Of a stretch of DNA of 64,000 nucleotides, positions 1 through 9,252 are shown piece after piece. Origin of the DNA: Enterococcus caccae ATCC BAA-1240 (lineage in GTDB: Bacteria > Bacillota > Bacilli > Lactobacillales > Enterococcaceae); assembly GCF_000407145.1 (NCBI RefSeq), contig NZ_KE136474.1, positions 1-64,000 of the forward strand. The letters run 5' to 3'. Every line of letters begins with the position of its first letter. Positions within the stretch are counted from its first letter, which is position 1. The translations under genes and the position numbers were made by a program. The notes under the pieces were generated by a model. That model was not told the DNA's origin, ran no database searches, and saw nothing but the letters and a program-made list of their open reading frames with translations.

Positions 1-567
1 TACTTCTTTGCCTTCTTTATCCGTTGCTGATACAAAATTATCTTCGGGATTCCAAGTTTCTCCTACTGTAATTGTAGAATTTGTTGTTTTAATGCTTGTT
101 TGATCTTCAATATCTGCTTCTTTTACTGTGATTACTGCTTCTTGGGTTACTGAACCATAACTATAAGTCACGATATATTCTCCTGCTTTATTTGTATCTA
201 CGTTTCCTTCTACATTTATTTCTGTATAGGCTACTTCTTTGCCTTCTTTATCCGTTGCTGATACAAAATTATCTTCGGGATTCCAAGTTTCTCCTACTGT
301 AATTGTAGAATTTGTTGTTTTAATGCTTGTTTGATTTTCAATATCTGCTTCTTTTACTGTGATCACGGCTTCTTGGCTCATTGAACCATAACTGTACGTC
401 ACCGTGTATTCCCCAGCTTTACTTGTATCTACACTACCTTCTACTTTTACTTCTGTAAATGATACTTCTTTTCCTTCTTTGTCTGTTGCTGATACAAAAT
501 TATCCTCAGGATTCCAATTGTCTCCTACTTTTATAGTTGAGTTGGCTGTTTTAAGGCTTGTTTGATT
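1..567 (-). repeat. Tandem 231-bp repeat encoding Ig-like domains
   Basis: The period is exactly 231 bp (77 codons). Equivalent points lie at 1, 232 and 463, and the first repeat starts in the coding sense at 567. Bases 1-132 and 232-363 differ at only one position, and then the copies diverge, which suggests recent gene conversion or unequal crossing-over. The array continues past the left edge. Confidence 0.95.
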
Positions 568-2655
568 ATGAGGATCATCTACCTCTAACCAATTATTTTC
601 TTGAATTCGATAATAATAGGTATCCTTAGTTGTAGGAAGGAGTAGCCCATCTTTATAACGATTCACACGTTTGCTTGCTTCTTTGTGGGTTAGTTCAATA
701 ATATCTCCAATTTCTACTGGAAAATTATTTAATTCTTTCGCAATATCCGTACCTTTTGAACTGCCATAGCCAACTACTTCTTTTTTTACAGTATCCATTG
801 TTTTGTTATAAATTTTGATATCTGGATATTTATTGTCAGGCAAATTCTCTAAGATTCTTTTTTCATTTCCTAATGCTACCAACTTCTTATTTTTTTCATC
901 ATAGCCCACAGCAGCGTAATTCCCTCTTTGTCCAGCCATAACATAAGAATTACCCGGCGTAATTTTTACCGATATATCCAGTTTATTTTGTATCTCCAAA
1001 GCATTTTTTAAATAAACAGAAATAATAGCATTATTCGTGAAATCAAATGATTCGGAGAATGAATTAGTTGAAACTGCAATCAGACTAGCTTCACTTTCAA
1101 TAGGTGTTGAGTATAATTTTCTAAAAACTGAATCATAGCTTGAAAGTTTTTGTATTTCTTCAAAGGGAATTGAAGCATTTTCGTATAAGTCACCTGTAGG
1201 AACAGTGTAAGGTCCAACACTATCAGAAATACGATACGTTCCATTTTGTTCGTCTTCTTCACTAGCCAATATATCTTTCCAAATATCTTTTTCTAGTGGT
1301 TGAAGATTTAAGTCGGACATCTCTTCTCGTGTTTCATCTGTCACAGTAAAGCGCCAATAATCAAAAAACGGTAATAAATTTCTTTCAGCTACTTTTGATG
1401 TCATCAAAATAAACATCTGTTTCTTTTCTAAATCCGTTTTAGGCTTTTCATTCTCTGGCAGTGAACGGTAATTTTGACTTAAAACGGAATAAAAATCATA
1501 ACCAAATACACGGGGAAGAGTCATATATAAACCAAGTACTGCAAAATGATAATCACTGCTTTCTAGTGTTTCTCGATCAAAAGTCCACGTTGGATCTTCC
1601 GAAAGTTTATTAAAATAATTAGCTACCGATTCACGACTGCCATTAGATACATTGACAGCATCATATCGACCAGTTCCTTCAGAATTCCAATTTTTTTGGG
1701 CATAATCCGCATAGATATTTACTGTTACTTCTTTCATATTTTTCCACAAATAACTATTATCCTGATAAATATGACCAATCTCATGACTTAAGCCCCAGTC
1801 TGGAGTATCTCCATCTGAAGCAAATATTATTCTATCTTTTGTTGTCTTACTATGCAGTCCTACAAAATAATTAGTAGCAAACAGAGTTCCAGCACCAAAT
1901 GAAGGATTTACAATGTGAATACGTTGCTTTGATTTTTTAGCGACACCAAAAGAATCATCTGCCAAACCAGCTACATGATCTGATAGCATCTTTACTTTTT
2001 TTACTGTATCTATAAATACCTTTTCTTGACCTTTTTTTAGAAAAATGTCTTTAGCACGATCAATACGAATAGTTGCAATGACATTATCATTCTCCATTTC
2101 CATAAAAGGAACATCTTTATATGTCTCTAACTGTGTTTCAAAATCGTTAGTGCTAGTTATTCCTTCAATATAATGTGGAACCTTTACACCGCCTTTGATC
2201 GTTACATTTTCAGGTCTTGTTTCAGAGTAATTTACAAGATAAACCATTCCACCAGATTCGTCTCTTTTAACACGATTAATTCCTTTATGAAGAGAAAATA
2301 TTCCATTAGTAAATGGTTTTGTTTGCGTTCCATTCAAAATATAGGGAACATCATTGTAACCACCCCATTGACCAATACGTACTTCTAATTTTTCAGGTTC
2401 GTCTTTAACATCAATTTCAAGTTCTTCTCCTTGGTATAGGAATAAGCCTGTTGACTCAAAAGATGTAAATTCTTTTAATCGATTCTCCATTTCTTTGGTC
2501 TTAGTTGGATTTCCTCGTGGTTCAATAATCATTTCTTTTTCTATATTCCGTACACCATCATATGTTTCTGCAAAAGCAACTTTTGATGAAAATACTGATA
2601 TAAAACAAAGTAACATAAATAATAATTTAATCTTTATTTTTTTTGATTGACGCAT
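1..2655 (-). CDS. Secreted M60-family (enhancin-like) metallopeptidase with Ig-like repeats, 3' end outside window
   Basis: 885 residues are visible and the C-terminus lies beyond the left edge. A signal peptide (Lys-rich start, hydrophobic core, cleavage near AFA-ET at 29) marks it as exported. The gluzincin zinc site HEIGH is at residues 291-295, with a Glu 14 residues later, which fits the M60 pattern HExxH(8,28)E. M60 enzymes of this kind cut mucin-type glycoproteins. Residues of about 590-690 resemble the mucin/carbohydrate-binding module of enhancins (moderate confidence). From residue 697 there are 77-residue Ig-like (Big_3-like) repeats at 697-773 and 774-850, with a third running out of the window. 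The start is ATG at 2655; the ATG at 2659 is in another frame and stops at once. It has a weak Shine-Dalgarno (GAGAG). It is separated from the next operon by a terminator, so it is probably its own unit. Any LPXTG anchor would be off-window. Confidence 0.85.
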   Translation of the reverse strand, partial: MRQSKKIKIKLLFMLLCFISVFSSKVAFAETYDGVRNIEKEMIIEPRGNPTKTKEMENRLKEFTSFESTGLFLYQGEELEIDVKDEPEKLEVRIGQWGGYNDVPYILNGTQTKPFTNGIFSLHKGINRVKRDESGGMVYLVNYSETRPENVTIKGGVKVPHYIEGITSTNDFETQLETYKDVPFMEMENDNVIATIRIDRAKDIFLKKGQEKVFIDTVKKVKMLSDHVAGLADDSFGVAKKSKQRIHIVNPSFGAGTLFATNYFVGLHSKTTKDRIIFASDGDTPDWGLSHEIGHIYQDNSYLWKNMKEVTVNIYADYAQKNWNSEGTGRYDAVNVSNGSRESVANYFNKLSEDPTWTFDRETLESSDYHFAVLGLYMTLPRVFGYDFYSVLSQNYRSLPENEKPKTDLEKKQMFILMTSKVAERNLLPFFDYWRFTVTDETREEMSDLNLQPLEKDIWKDILASEEDEQNGTYRISDSVGPYTVPTGDLYENASIPFEEIQKLSSYDSVFRKLYSTPIESEASLIAVSTNSFSESFDFTNNAIISVYLKNALEIQNKLDISVKITPGNSYVMAGQRGNYAAVGYDEKNKKLVALGNEKRILENLPDNKYPDIKIYNKTMDTVKKEVVGYGSSKGTDIAKELNNFPVEIGDIIELTHKEASKRVNRYKDGLLLPTTKDTYYYRIQENNWLEVDDPHNQTSLKTANSTIKVGDNWNPEDNFVSATDKEGKEVSFTEVKVEGSVDTSKAGEYTVTYSYGSMSQEAVITVKEADIENQTSIKTTNSTITVGETWNPEDNFVSATDKEGKEVAYTEINVEGNVDTNKAGEYIVTYSYGSVTQEAVITVKEADIEDQTSIKTTNSTITVGETWNPEDNFVSATDKEGKEV

Positions 2656-2686
2656 TCATTTCACTCTCATTTCCATTGGTTTAACA

Positions 2687-2692
2687 ATTATA
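2687..2692 (-). promoter_or_regulatory. Possible -10 element for the M60 peptidase gene
   Basis: A TATAAT hexamer on the minus strand lies about 30 bp upstream of the start codon. No good -35 is seen at 16-18 bp, so this is a weak call. Confidence 0.3.
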
Positions 2693-2835
2693 CTCCAACT
2701 ATTCTTCAGTTATACTAATAAGTAGAATACTTCATTTAGATTTTTCCATTACATATTAAATTGACTCCAGAAAAAATACGCTTATAACTGTAATAAACAA
2801 CTGAGCGAAAAAAATTAGAGAGTCATGCCAATAAA

Positions 2836-2875
2836 CTAAAAGCCACTTGCCTAATATCAGGTAAGTAGCTTTTAG
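2836..2875 (-). terminator. Intrinsic terminator after the lipoprotein operon
   Basis: A 17-base arm pairs almost completely with its partner around a 6-nt loop. On the minus strand it is followed by a T-rich tract. It sits just after the 2929 stop codon and separates the envelope cassette from the M60 gene. Confidence 0.75.
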
Positions 2876-2928
2876 TAACAGTTATGCTTTAAACTACATT
2901 GTTTTGTTCTATAGATATATGGCTATAA

Positions 2929-3678
2929 TCATTTGGTCATTTGATCAGAAACTTCTGCATGAAACTCTCTAAGCGTTCCCGATGGATCATATCCCACAGC
3001 TATTTCTTTCAAAAAGTCCTTATCAGTGTTTAATCCTCTACTTGTAGAGACAACTGGAAGGTAGTCCGTTGTGATAATTGATTTTGTTTCTTTAACTTGT
3101 TTTTCATATCCTGCCAAACCAGAATTTATTTCTTTCTCAGATATATTCATATTTTTTCCAAGTACCTCAATAAGTTCGCTCACGTTCTTATTTGGTAATT
3201 CACCTTTTACTGGAGCTATGTTTATATTGATGATTTGTGATTTTAAATAGGCTTCTTTTCGATCAGCAGAATAGGTATAGGTGAGCACAACTTCCGCAAA
3301 TACTTGTAATTCCTTTTCTTTATAGAAAGGATACAATGTTTTAAACACTAATTCCTTATTTTGAGAAAAAATAGAGTAAAGAGCCTCTTTTGGGATTACT
3401 GTTTTTGAAGAGAGTTCATCAAGTAGTGTTTTTTTTGTTATTTCATAATACTCTGGTACCTGTACTTTGTATTTCTCTTGAAGTAAATCTAATGCCTCTG
3501 CTTCAGTTTTAATTTTGGAGTAATCAAAATCACCAAAGGGGCGGCTACGCTCACCAGTCCACATCAACGATTGATCCTTTTTAGAAAAATCCGCATAACG
3601 CTCTTTTTTCCCGCAACCACTAAAAACTATTAATAAAACAAGGACTAGAAAAACAAGGATTCGCTTATTTATACTCAT
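2929..3678 (-). CDS. Lipoprotein of unknown function
   Basis: 249 residues. The N-terminus has a basic start, a hydrophobic stretch and a lipobox-like VFSGC with Cys at about 22, so a membrane-anchored lipoprotein is likely. The body is charged, with no transmembrane helix, and I recognise no catalytic motif. It could belong to the DUF5105-like lipoproteins of Firmicutes, but this is a guess. The start codon overlaps the upstream lipoprotein stop by 4 bp (ATGA), so the two are translationally coupled and may work together. It is the last gene before the terminator at 2836-2875. Confidence 0.75.
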   Translation of the reverse strand: MSINKRILVFLVLVLLIVFSGCGKKERYADFSKKDQSLMWTGERSRPFGDFDYSKIKTEAEALDLLQEKYKVQVPEYYEITKKTLLDELSSKTVIPKEALYSIFSQNKELVFKTLYPFYKEKELQVFAEVVLTYTYSADRKEAYLKSQIININIAPVKGELPNKNVSELIEVLGKNMNISEKEINSGLAGYEKQVKETKSIITTDYLPVVSTSRGLNTDKDFLKEIAVGYDPSGTLREFHAEVSDQMTK

Positions 3679-4649
3679 TGGGGAATCACCACCTCAACAG
3701 CCTTTTCACCTGGAAAAGCGTCTTGAGAAAAACTTAATTCAATATTACTCATATCTTTTAATTCATAAAGTACAGTAGTTTCAATTGCTTCACCACGTTT
3801 TACTTCTTTCGATTGATTATTTATCAGCTCTTTTAAATCTAATAGATTAGAGTCTGCAGATAATTTTCCTATACTGAGAATATTTCCATTTTGTTTTGCC
3901 GTCACATAATCGTTCCAAACAACTGGTTGGATCGGCGTATCCATTAAATTAGTAAAGGTATAGCGAATTGCTAATAATTTTTTCTGGTTTTCTCCCGTTA
4001 CTTGACGTACACCAGTAGTTTCCATCTTGATATCGTGGTTTATAATTGAAATCACGTCACCTTCTTCTTCTCTCTGTTCATTTTTTGCTACTTCTGCCGC
4101 ACCTTCATCAAAACCTGTTTCTTTAAAAGTAGCGACGGATTCATCAATTATTTTTGAACGTTTCTTATAAGAATTATCATCCGCTGAATAATACGTTAGT
4201 TGAACAAATCCGTGTTTCGTCCAAATATAATATAGATGGGCCCAAACACTTTTCTCTTTATAAGTTGTATTTAATGTATATTTATATGCGGGAGCCTTAT
4301 TTACAGTGATTTTTTTCATGTAGATTCCTTCGATATCCTTGTAATGATAACGTTTCTTTAATTTTTCTCTAGTTTGTTTGCCAAAATCTTTTTGCGGAAC
4401 ATCTTTAACTGGTACACTGCTTATAAATACATAAGAGTTACTTTTTTTATCTTCCGCATTAAACGCAGCTTGAAGCCCATATTCATTATATCCAGCTTTA
4501 GATGTCTCCCAACCTGCTGGTAATTGAAATTCATAAGATATACCTTTATCTTCTATCTGTTGCTTATTTTTCGCCAATTTTTGTGTACAACCAATTAAGA
4601 GAAAAATACTTAAGCCTAATAAACAAATCACATGAAAAAATTTTTTCAT
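3675..4649 (-). CDS. Lipoprotein with PsbP/DcrB-like and DUF5067-like regions
   Basis: 324 residues from ATG 4649, which has an AAAGGAGGGG ribosome binding site; a longer reading frame upstream lacks one. The signal sequence ends in the lipobox FLLIGC. Residues of about 35-190 look like the PsbP/DcrB-type fold seen in Gram-positive lipoproteins (aromatic-rich beta segments). The last 125 residues resemble DUF5067/DUF4352, an Ig-like extracellular domain. Both domain calls are from pattern only. The start overlaps the YfhO stop by 4 bp (ATGA) and the stop overlaps the next lipoprotein, so three envelope genes are coupled. The exact role is unknown. Confidence 0.75.
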   Translation of the reverse strand: MKKFFHVICLLGLSIFLLIGCTQKLAKNKQQIEDKGISYEFQLPAGWETSKAGYNEYGLQAAFNAEDKKSNSYVFISSVPVKDVPQKDFGKQTREKLKKRYHYKDIEGIYMKKITVNKAPAYKYTLNTTYKEKSVWAHLYYIWTKHGFVQLTYYSADDNSYKKRSKIIDESVATFKETGFDEGAAEVAKNEQREEEGDVISIINHDIKMETTGVRQVTGENQKKLLAIRYTFTNLMDTPIQPVVWNDYVTAKQNGNILSIGKLSADSNLLDLKELINNQSKEVKRGEAIETTVLYELKDMSNIELSFSQDAFPGEKAVEVVIPQ

Positions 4650-7246
4650 TTGACTTTCCCCTCCTTTACTTTTTTCTTCAGCCAATAGATATAACCTGTG
4701 AATGCTAAAAAGCAACTTGCAAATAAGAAACATCCAACTTTCATTCCTTCTGGGTAATAGATTAGCTTAATCTTATGCTTTCCTTCTGGAACCTTTACTG
4801 ATATTAACGCATCTTGAATAGCTTTAATTGTCACGATTTTACCATCGATCGTTGCTTTCCAGCCTGCATCATAAGGAATTGTTGTAAAGACGAGTTGTTC
4901 TTTTTTTGCGTTCACTTCTGCTTCCACTTTGTTGCCTTTTACATCAAATACAACCTCTTTTTGTCTGATTGATGCGATGGCTTGGTCTAATGCTTCTGTT
5001 TTCAGTAAAAGAACAGATGGGCGAACAATCTTGATTATTGTATTTCCAGTAAATTCAGCTGTAACTTTGATGGTTTTCGCCTTTTCATAATAACCAAGAT
5101 TATGATAAATACCCGTAGAAGAAAGTGGACTGATTGTCTTCTGCCCAGAAACACTTATTTCAACAGTGCCATCATCTAATCCCTTAGAAGCTCTGGTATC
5201 TAAAGTTAAATAGGCTTGGCTTTTTTCTGGAATGGAGACTTCCCATGTAATTTTTCTACTTTCACCATCGGATGTTTCCTCTGAAAAATACGTATAATCT
5301 CCCTGTTCACTTACCACTAAGTTGTTACGACCGACTTCTTTCAAACTAGTGAACTGAAATAATGTATCTTCTCGTCTAGATAAATACTGGATCAACGCAG
5401 TCTGATTACTATTATTCTTTGGCTGATAAATTCCTTCATCGGTAAGTATGCCTAGTGGTAATGCATATTTATTTTCGTAAAGACTGTAGTTTTTCTCAGA
5501 AGCAATTTTTTTAAAGCCATATTTTCTTGGATCATTTTTTGCTAGATTATATTTCACTCCTAATAGCTCATCCATTAAAAGTGTATTATTTTGATAATGA
5601 ATATTAAGATTCGTGTCTGGCGAACGATAACCCAATCGATCCATATATTGGGATGAGTGACGATTGCGTATAGACGAAAACATGGTGATGCCTGAATAGT
5701 TATAATTAAAGCTATCTGTTCGACTGATTGGATCTAAGTTTTCCATACGATAAAAGCCTTTAGTATGTTCTTTGGTTTTATTCACTAGAGGACTGATTTG
5801 CTGATACGCTTTTGTATAATACTTTCTATTTACATATCCCCACTCTCGATCGATTCCAATTGTCATCTGTTGTGTATTAAAATATAACTCTCCACAGATA
5901 CATAAAAATAAAAGAACAGATAGAAGAGCTGTATATTTTGGATAATTCACTTTTAACCCAATAATCAAAAGATAGATAAGTAACAACACAGCAGACACGA
6001 TCAATGACTCCTGCGTAATATAACCATAACGTTTTTTATTCGCTACAATAACAATTAAGATAAACAGCCCGACCAAAGACAGGGTAATATTACCTAGGAT
6101 ATTTAAATCTTTTTTTTCAAATTTTTCTAACCCATACCCAGCTAAAATCAAAACTAGTGTGGAATAAAGGAAACTATAGCGAAATAAAAACATATTTGGT
6201 GAATGCAGACCTTGCCAAAATAAATTCAATGGTTGAATATAGACACTTGCTACTATCACTAAAAGTAAACTACCGTACAGTAATTTGTTTTTCAAAGGAA
6301 CTTTATTCGTCACAAAATAGAATATAGCAAACAATAATGACAATAACCCAATATAAATAAAGGGCGCACTTTCAAACTTCGATGTATCATAAACACCCGA
6401 CATGCTTTTCACAATAAAGTCCCATGGACCCACATCCTCTGTAAAAAACCGTTTAATTGTATCCATTTTTTCCCCATTCATCCGCAAATCCATTACTGAA
6501 GGTAATATAATAACCATAGATGCCCCACCAGCAAGTAAAGAGGTAACAAAATAATGAGGAATCGCCTTTTTATAACGTTCCCAAATTGTCAAAGTTCGTA
6601 CAAAGAAATATATGCAACTAAATACCCCAACCATAAAAGCCATATAATAATTTGTTATAAACAACAGAAAATAACTAACAAATAATAAAATTGGCTTGCT
6701 CTTATCCATTACTCGGTGAATCCCTAATAAAATCAGAGGTAGATAAATCATAGCATCCAACCACATCAGCATAATCGAATACGCTACAGTAAAACTCATT
6801 AATGCATAGAAAATACTCAAACTGACCTTTAGCAATTGGGGTAAATGGAAGGTTTGTTCGGAGAATATCCAAAACGTAATCCCCATAGTTCCAATTTTCA
6901 ATAATAAAATTAGATACATTGCATCTGGTATATATAAATTATCGAAAAAAAAGACAATGAAAGTAAATAAGCTATTGGTGTAATAACTCATCAATGACAC
7001 GAAATTTAATCCTAATGAGCTAGACCATGTATAAAAAAAAGATTGTTGTCCATGTAAAAAATTATTAAATCCTGAATAAAAATTAACTAGTTGTCCAAAA
7101 CCATCACTTGCTAAAATCGTGCGATCACTTGTTGGATAAATTCCTAATTGAAAGTAGCAAGTTGCCATTATTGCTACAGGTATAACAAAACTAAGTCCTA
7201 TAGCTAAAACATTCTTTTTCAAAATATGTTTCTGTTCTTGTTTCAT
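4646..7246 (-). CDS. YfhO-family polytopic membrane protein, putative GT-C glycosyltransferase
   Basis: 866 residues. There are about a dozen hydrophobic helices in the first 450 residues, then a large extracytoplasmic domain, a closing helix near 840-860 and a Lys-rich tail. The layout and the early LASDGFGQ and TWSSSLGLNF segments match the YfhO family. Family members act as GT-C-like enzymes that glycosylate wall polymers such as lipoteichoic acid (known for YfhO/GtlB types). The substrate here cannot be inferred. It is coupled by ATGA to the lipoprotein downstream and lies 18 bp after a signal peptidase gene, so it belongs to the envelope cassette of the WxL region. Confidence 0.85.
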   Translation of the reverse strand: MKQEQKHILKKNVLAIGLSFVIPVAIMATCYFQLGIYPTSDRTILASDGFGQLVNFYSGFNNFLHGQQSFFYTWSSSLGLNFVSLMSYYTNSLFTFIVFFFDNLYIPDAMYLILLLKIGTMGITFWIFSEQTFHLPQLLKVSLSIFYALMSFTVAYSIMLMWLDAMIYLPLILLGIHRVMDKSKPILLFVSYFLLFITNYYMAFMVGVFSCIYFFVRTLTIWERYKKAIPHYFVTSLLAGGASMVIILPSVMDLRMNGEKMDTIKRFFTEDVGPWDFIVKSMSGVYDTSKFESAPFIYIGLLSLLFAIFYFVTNKVPLKNKLLYGSLLLVIVASVYIQPLNLFWQGLHSPNMFLFRYSFLYSTLVLILAGYGLEKFEKKDLNILGNITLSLVGLFILIVIVANKKRYGYITQESLIVSAVLLLIYLLIIGLKVNYPKYTALLSVLLFLCICGELYFNTQQMTIGIDREWGYVNRKYYTKAYQQISPLVNKTKEHTKGFYRMENLDPISRTDSFNYNYSGITMFSSIRNRHSSQYMDRLGYRSPDTNLNIHYQNNTLLMDELLGVKYNLAKNDPRKYGFKKIASEKNYSLYENKYALPLGILTDEGIYQPKNNSNQTALIQYLSRREDTLFQFTSLKEVGRNNLVVSEQGDYTYFSEETSDGESRKITWEVSIPEKSQAYLTLDTRASKGLDDGTVEISVSGQKTISPLSSTGIYHNLGYYEKAKTIKVTAEFTGNTIIKIVRPSVLLLKTEALDQAIASIRQKEVVFDVKGNKVEAEVNAKKEQLVFTTIPYDAGWKATIDGKIVTIKAIQDALISVKVPEGKHKIKLIYYPEGMKVGCFLFASCFLAFTGYIYWLKKKVKEGKVK

Positions 7247-7264
7247 TTGTTTCCTCGCTTTTCT

Positions 7265-7777
7265 TTAGTTGACCACTCCAAAACGAGTGAACGGATAATA
7301 TCGAAAGATTACTTTCCCCTTCACTGCTTGCTTATCAATCAGTCCCAGCTCCCTGCTATCAGTGGAATGCCTTCTATTATCGCCTAAAACAAAAAACTTA
7401 TCTTTTGGAATCACTGAAAGCCCCGCTAGTTGCGCTGCAACTTCCCATGTCACTCGAACCTTTAACGTTCCGTCTGGTAACTCGATCCCTGATAAATTAC
7501 TATTGTTAGAAGGTGTTGAATTATTTGAAGCCATTTGAGCATTTAAATAGACCATATTTTGATCCAACCAAATCCGATCGCCAGGAAGTCCTATAACCCT
7601 TTTGATATAAGAATCATCTGCGTTTACTTGCGGCTGAAAGGTAATCAATGAATAGCGAGTCAAAGTAGCCGTTTTTTTTATGAACAGTCGATCTTTATTT
7701 TGAAACGTCGGCTGCATAGATTCTCCATTTACTATGTATGTTTTTACTTTAACTAAAAATAGAATGCTCAATAACAC
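7265..7777 (-). CDS. Signal peptidase I (start uncertain)
   Basis: Membrane-bound type I signal peptidase. The Ser nucleophile is in NGESMQPTF (Ser20 of this frame), the general-base Lys is in SYIKRVIGLPGD (Lys59), and the GDNR/SR box is near the C-terminus, so it should be active. GTG 7777 is the first usable start, but it begins inside the transmembrane segment. The frame stays open upstream for 30 codons with a typical Lys/Glu-rich cytoplasmic N-terminus, back to the TAA of the preceding signal peptidase in the same frame, and it has no ATG, GTG or TTG. An ATA at about 7833 preceded by AGAGGCGG is a possible non-canonical start. The partner gene upstream lacks the Lys, so this copy may supply the activity. 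Confidence 0.85.
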   Translation of the reverse strand: MLLSILFLVKVKTYIVNGESMQPTFQNKDRLFIKKTATLTRYSLITFQPQVNADDSYIKRVIGLPGDRIWLDQNMVYLNAQMASNNSTPSNNSNLSGIELPDGTLKVRVTWEVAAQLAGLSVIPKDKFFVLGDNRRHSTDSRELGLIDKQAVKGKVIFRYYPFTRFGVVN

Positions 7778-7867
7778 AAAAAGAAAAAATACACTCTTTC
7801 TAAGCCATCCGTTTTTTCTCTCTACTGGTTCTATGTTTTCCGCCTCTTTCTTTTTATCTACTGATTG

Positions 7868-8548
7868 TTAAAATTGTTTAAGGTTTTGAATAGGTAAAAC
7901 TCTCATTTCTACGATCCCCACAATATTTTTTTCATCAACGCAATCATAGTCACGACTATCTATCCCATAAGGCCGATTATCACCCAAAATAAGGTACTTT
8001 CCTTCTGGAATTACCTGTTGTCTAGGTGTCCAGTCAGCTGTGTATAAACTCTTACTCTGTTTTGCTCGTTGTACCTCAGAATCTATAAATCGTTCGTATA
8101 CTTCATGATCATTGACATATAATTTATCTTTTTTATAATAGATTTTTTCTCTCGGCAATCCAATCAATCGTCTTACTGAGGTTTCTTTACTTTCTGGATC
8201 TTTATAGAGAATTAATTTAAAGCGCCTACGTTTGGCTAATTTATTCACGAATACCCACTCACCATTTGTTATAGTCGGTACCATTGAATAGCCTTCGACC
8301 TTTACAAATGAAAAAGTAAAAAGCGAAAGGATATAAATTACTATCGTTAATGTTATCAAGCTGGCTCCTAGCTCAAAAAGAATTTTTTGACGTCGAGTTG
8401 CTTGCCGCTTTTTTGCAGCTTCTTTTTGCTTGATATAACGGATATGTTTTTTTGTCTTTCGCTTTTTAGAATGTATATTTTTTGGGGTTTTGTTTTTGGG
8501 TCTTTTCTCAGGGCATGAATGAGTTTTTTTTATTTGCTTTCCACTCAT
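7868..8548 (-). CDS. Signal peptidase I homologue with Arg in place of the catalytic Lys
   Basis: 226 residues. A very basic cytoplasmic stretch (about 1-55) is followed by one membrane helix (about 58-80) and the S26 peptidase domain. Ser88 in EGYSMVPT and the LGDNRPYGIDSR box (188 onwards) are present. The position of the general-base Lys, normally KRVIGLPGD, reads RRLIGLPRE (Arg126). Family knowledge says this Lys is needed for catalysis, so the protein may be slow, altered or non-catalytic, like SipA-type chaperones of streptococcal pilus loci. It lies between a membrane protein gene and a normal-looking signal peptidase, so the pair probably processes or assembles the WxL-region surface proteins (inference). 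Confidence 0.85.
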   Translation of the reverse strand: MSGKQIKKTHSCPEKRPKNKTPKNIHSKKRKTKKHIRYIKQKEAAKKRQATRRQKILFELGASLITLTIVIYILSLFTFSFVKVEGYSMVPTITNGEWVFVNKLAKRRRFKLILYKDPESKETSVRRLIGLPREKIYYKKDKLYVNDHEVYERFIDSEVQRAKQSKSLYTADWTPRQQVIPEGKYLILGDNRPYGIDSRDYDCVDEKNIVGIVEMRVLPIQNLKQF

Positions 8549-8570
8549 AATAAAATCCCTTCGCTTACAG

Positions 8571-9236
8571 TTATTTTTTTTGTTTCAACGCCTGCTCGTT
8601 TATTTTAAATCGTGTAAATACTTTCTTTTGTGTTTCCTTGATTTTATTAATATCTGCTACATACGCTTCTATCGTATCTGAGTCACTCAATTGTTCTACT
8701 TTTAATGAATAGAGATTTGTTCCAAACTCACGCAATTGAACATAGTAACGATTCAATAATTGCTGGCCGTCTTTTGACAAACTATTAGAAGCTGTGGAGC
8801 TTCCATATGATGCTAACAGTGAACTTAATTCCATTAATTTTTCTTTACTGTCTTTTACATCTTCTCCATTTTGGAGCGCATGCAATTGTGTATTTACTTC
8901 ATTAGTTATAAAATATGTTTGGGCAATTACAGTGCTATCCACAGAGGAAAGATTTGTTTTCTCGTAGTAAGTAGTGTACAAACTAGCACATAACAGAAAT
9001 ACACTGCTGACAATTAAGATAATTCCTCTTTTTAAAAATTTCTGAACTTTATTTTCCAATTTATGTTTGATTCTAAGCCATTTTTTTCTTTTCCGTTTTG
9101 CTTTTGGCCTTTTTCGTTTGAGTACACCCAACTGTTTTTTATACGAATTAAAGAGTATAAACTGAAAAATACTTAAACAAAAAGCAATTAAAAATGCTGA
9201 AAAAAAGCATACAAAGAGCCAATTTAGTATTGTCAT
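8571..9236 (-). CDS. Two-helix membrane protein of unknown function
   Basis: 221 residues, no family recognised. A first helix spans about 5-30. A strongly basic loop follows (Lys/Arg-rich, about 34-68), and a second helix lies at about 70-90. The remaining 130 residues are probably extracytoplasmic, helical and charged. It lies 16 bp downstream of the DUF916 gene and 22 bp upstream of the Lys-less signal peptidase, so it is part of the same transcript. A role in assembly of the WxL complex is only suggested by position. Confidence 0.75.
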   Translation of the reverse strand: MTILNWLFVCFFSAFLIAFCLSIFQFILFNSYKKQLGVLKRKRPKAKRKRKKWLRIKHKLENKVQKFLKRGIILIVSSVFLLCASLYTTYYEKTNLSSVDSTVIAQTYFITNEVNTQLHALQNGEDVKDSKEKLMELSSLLASYGSSTASNSLSKDGQQLLNRYYVQLREFGTNLYSLKVEQLSDSDTIEAYVADINKIKETQKKVFTRFKINEQALKQKK

Positions 9237-9252
9237 GGTCTACATCTCCTCT

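Noticed and set aside
1-567. 231-bp repeats as a CRISPR or satellite array
   Set aside because: The repeats are in frame, 77 codons long, and encode Ig-like domains of one protein.
1080-1262. Short minus-strand frame inside the M60 peptidase gene
   Set aside because: It overlaps the continuous 885-codon frame and lacks any start signal.
4502-4708. Plus-strand open frame across the lipoprotein/YfhO junction
   Set aside because: It is antisense to coupled real genes and its hydrophobic composition is a by-product of the opposite strand.
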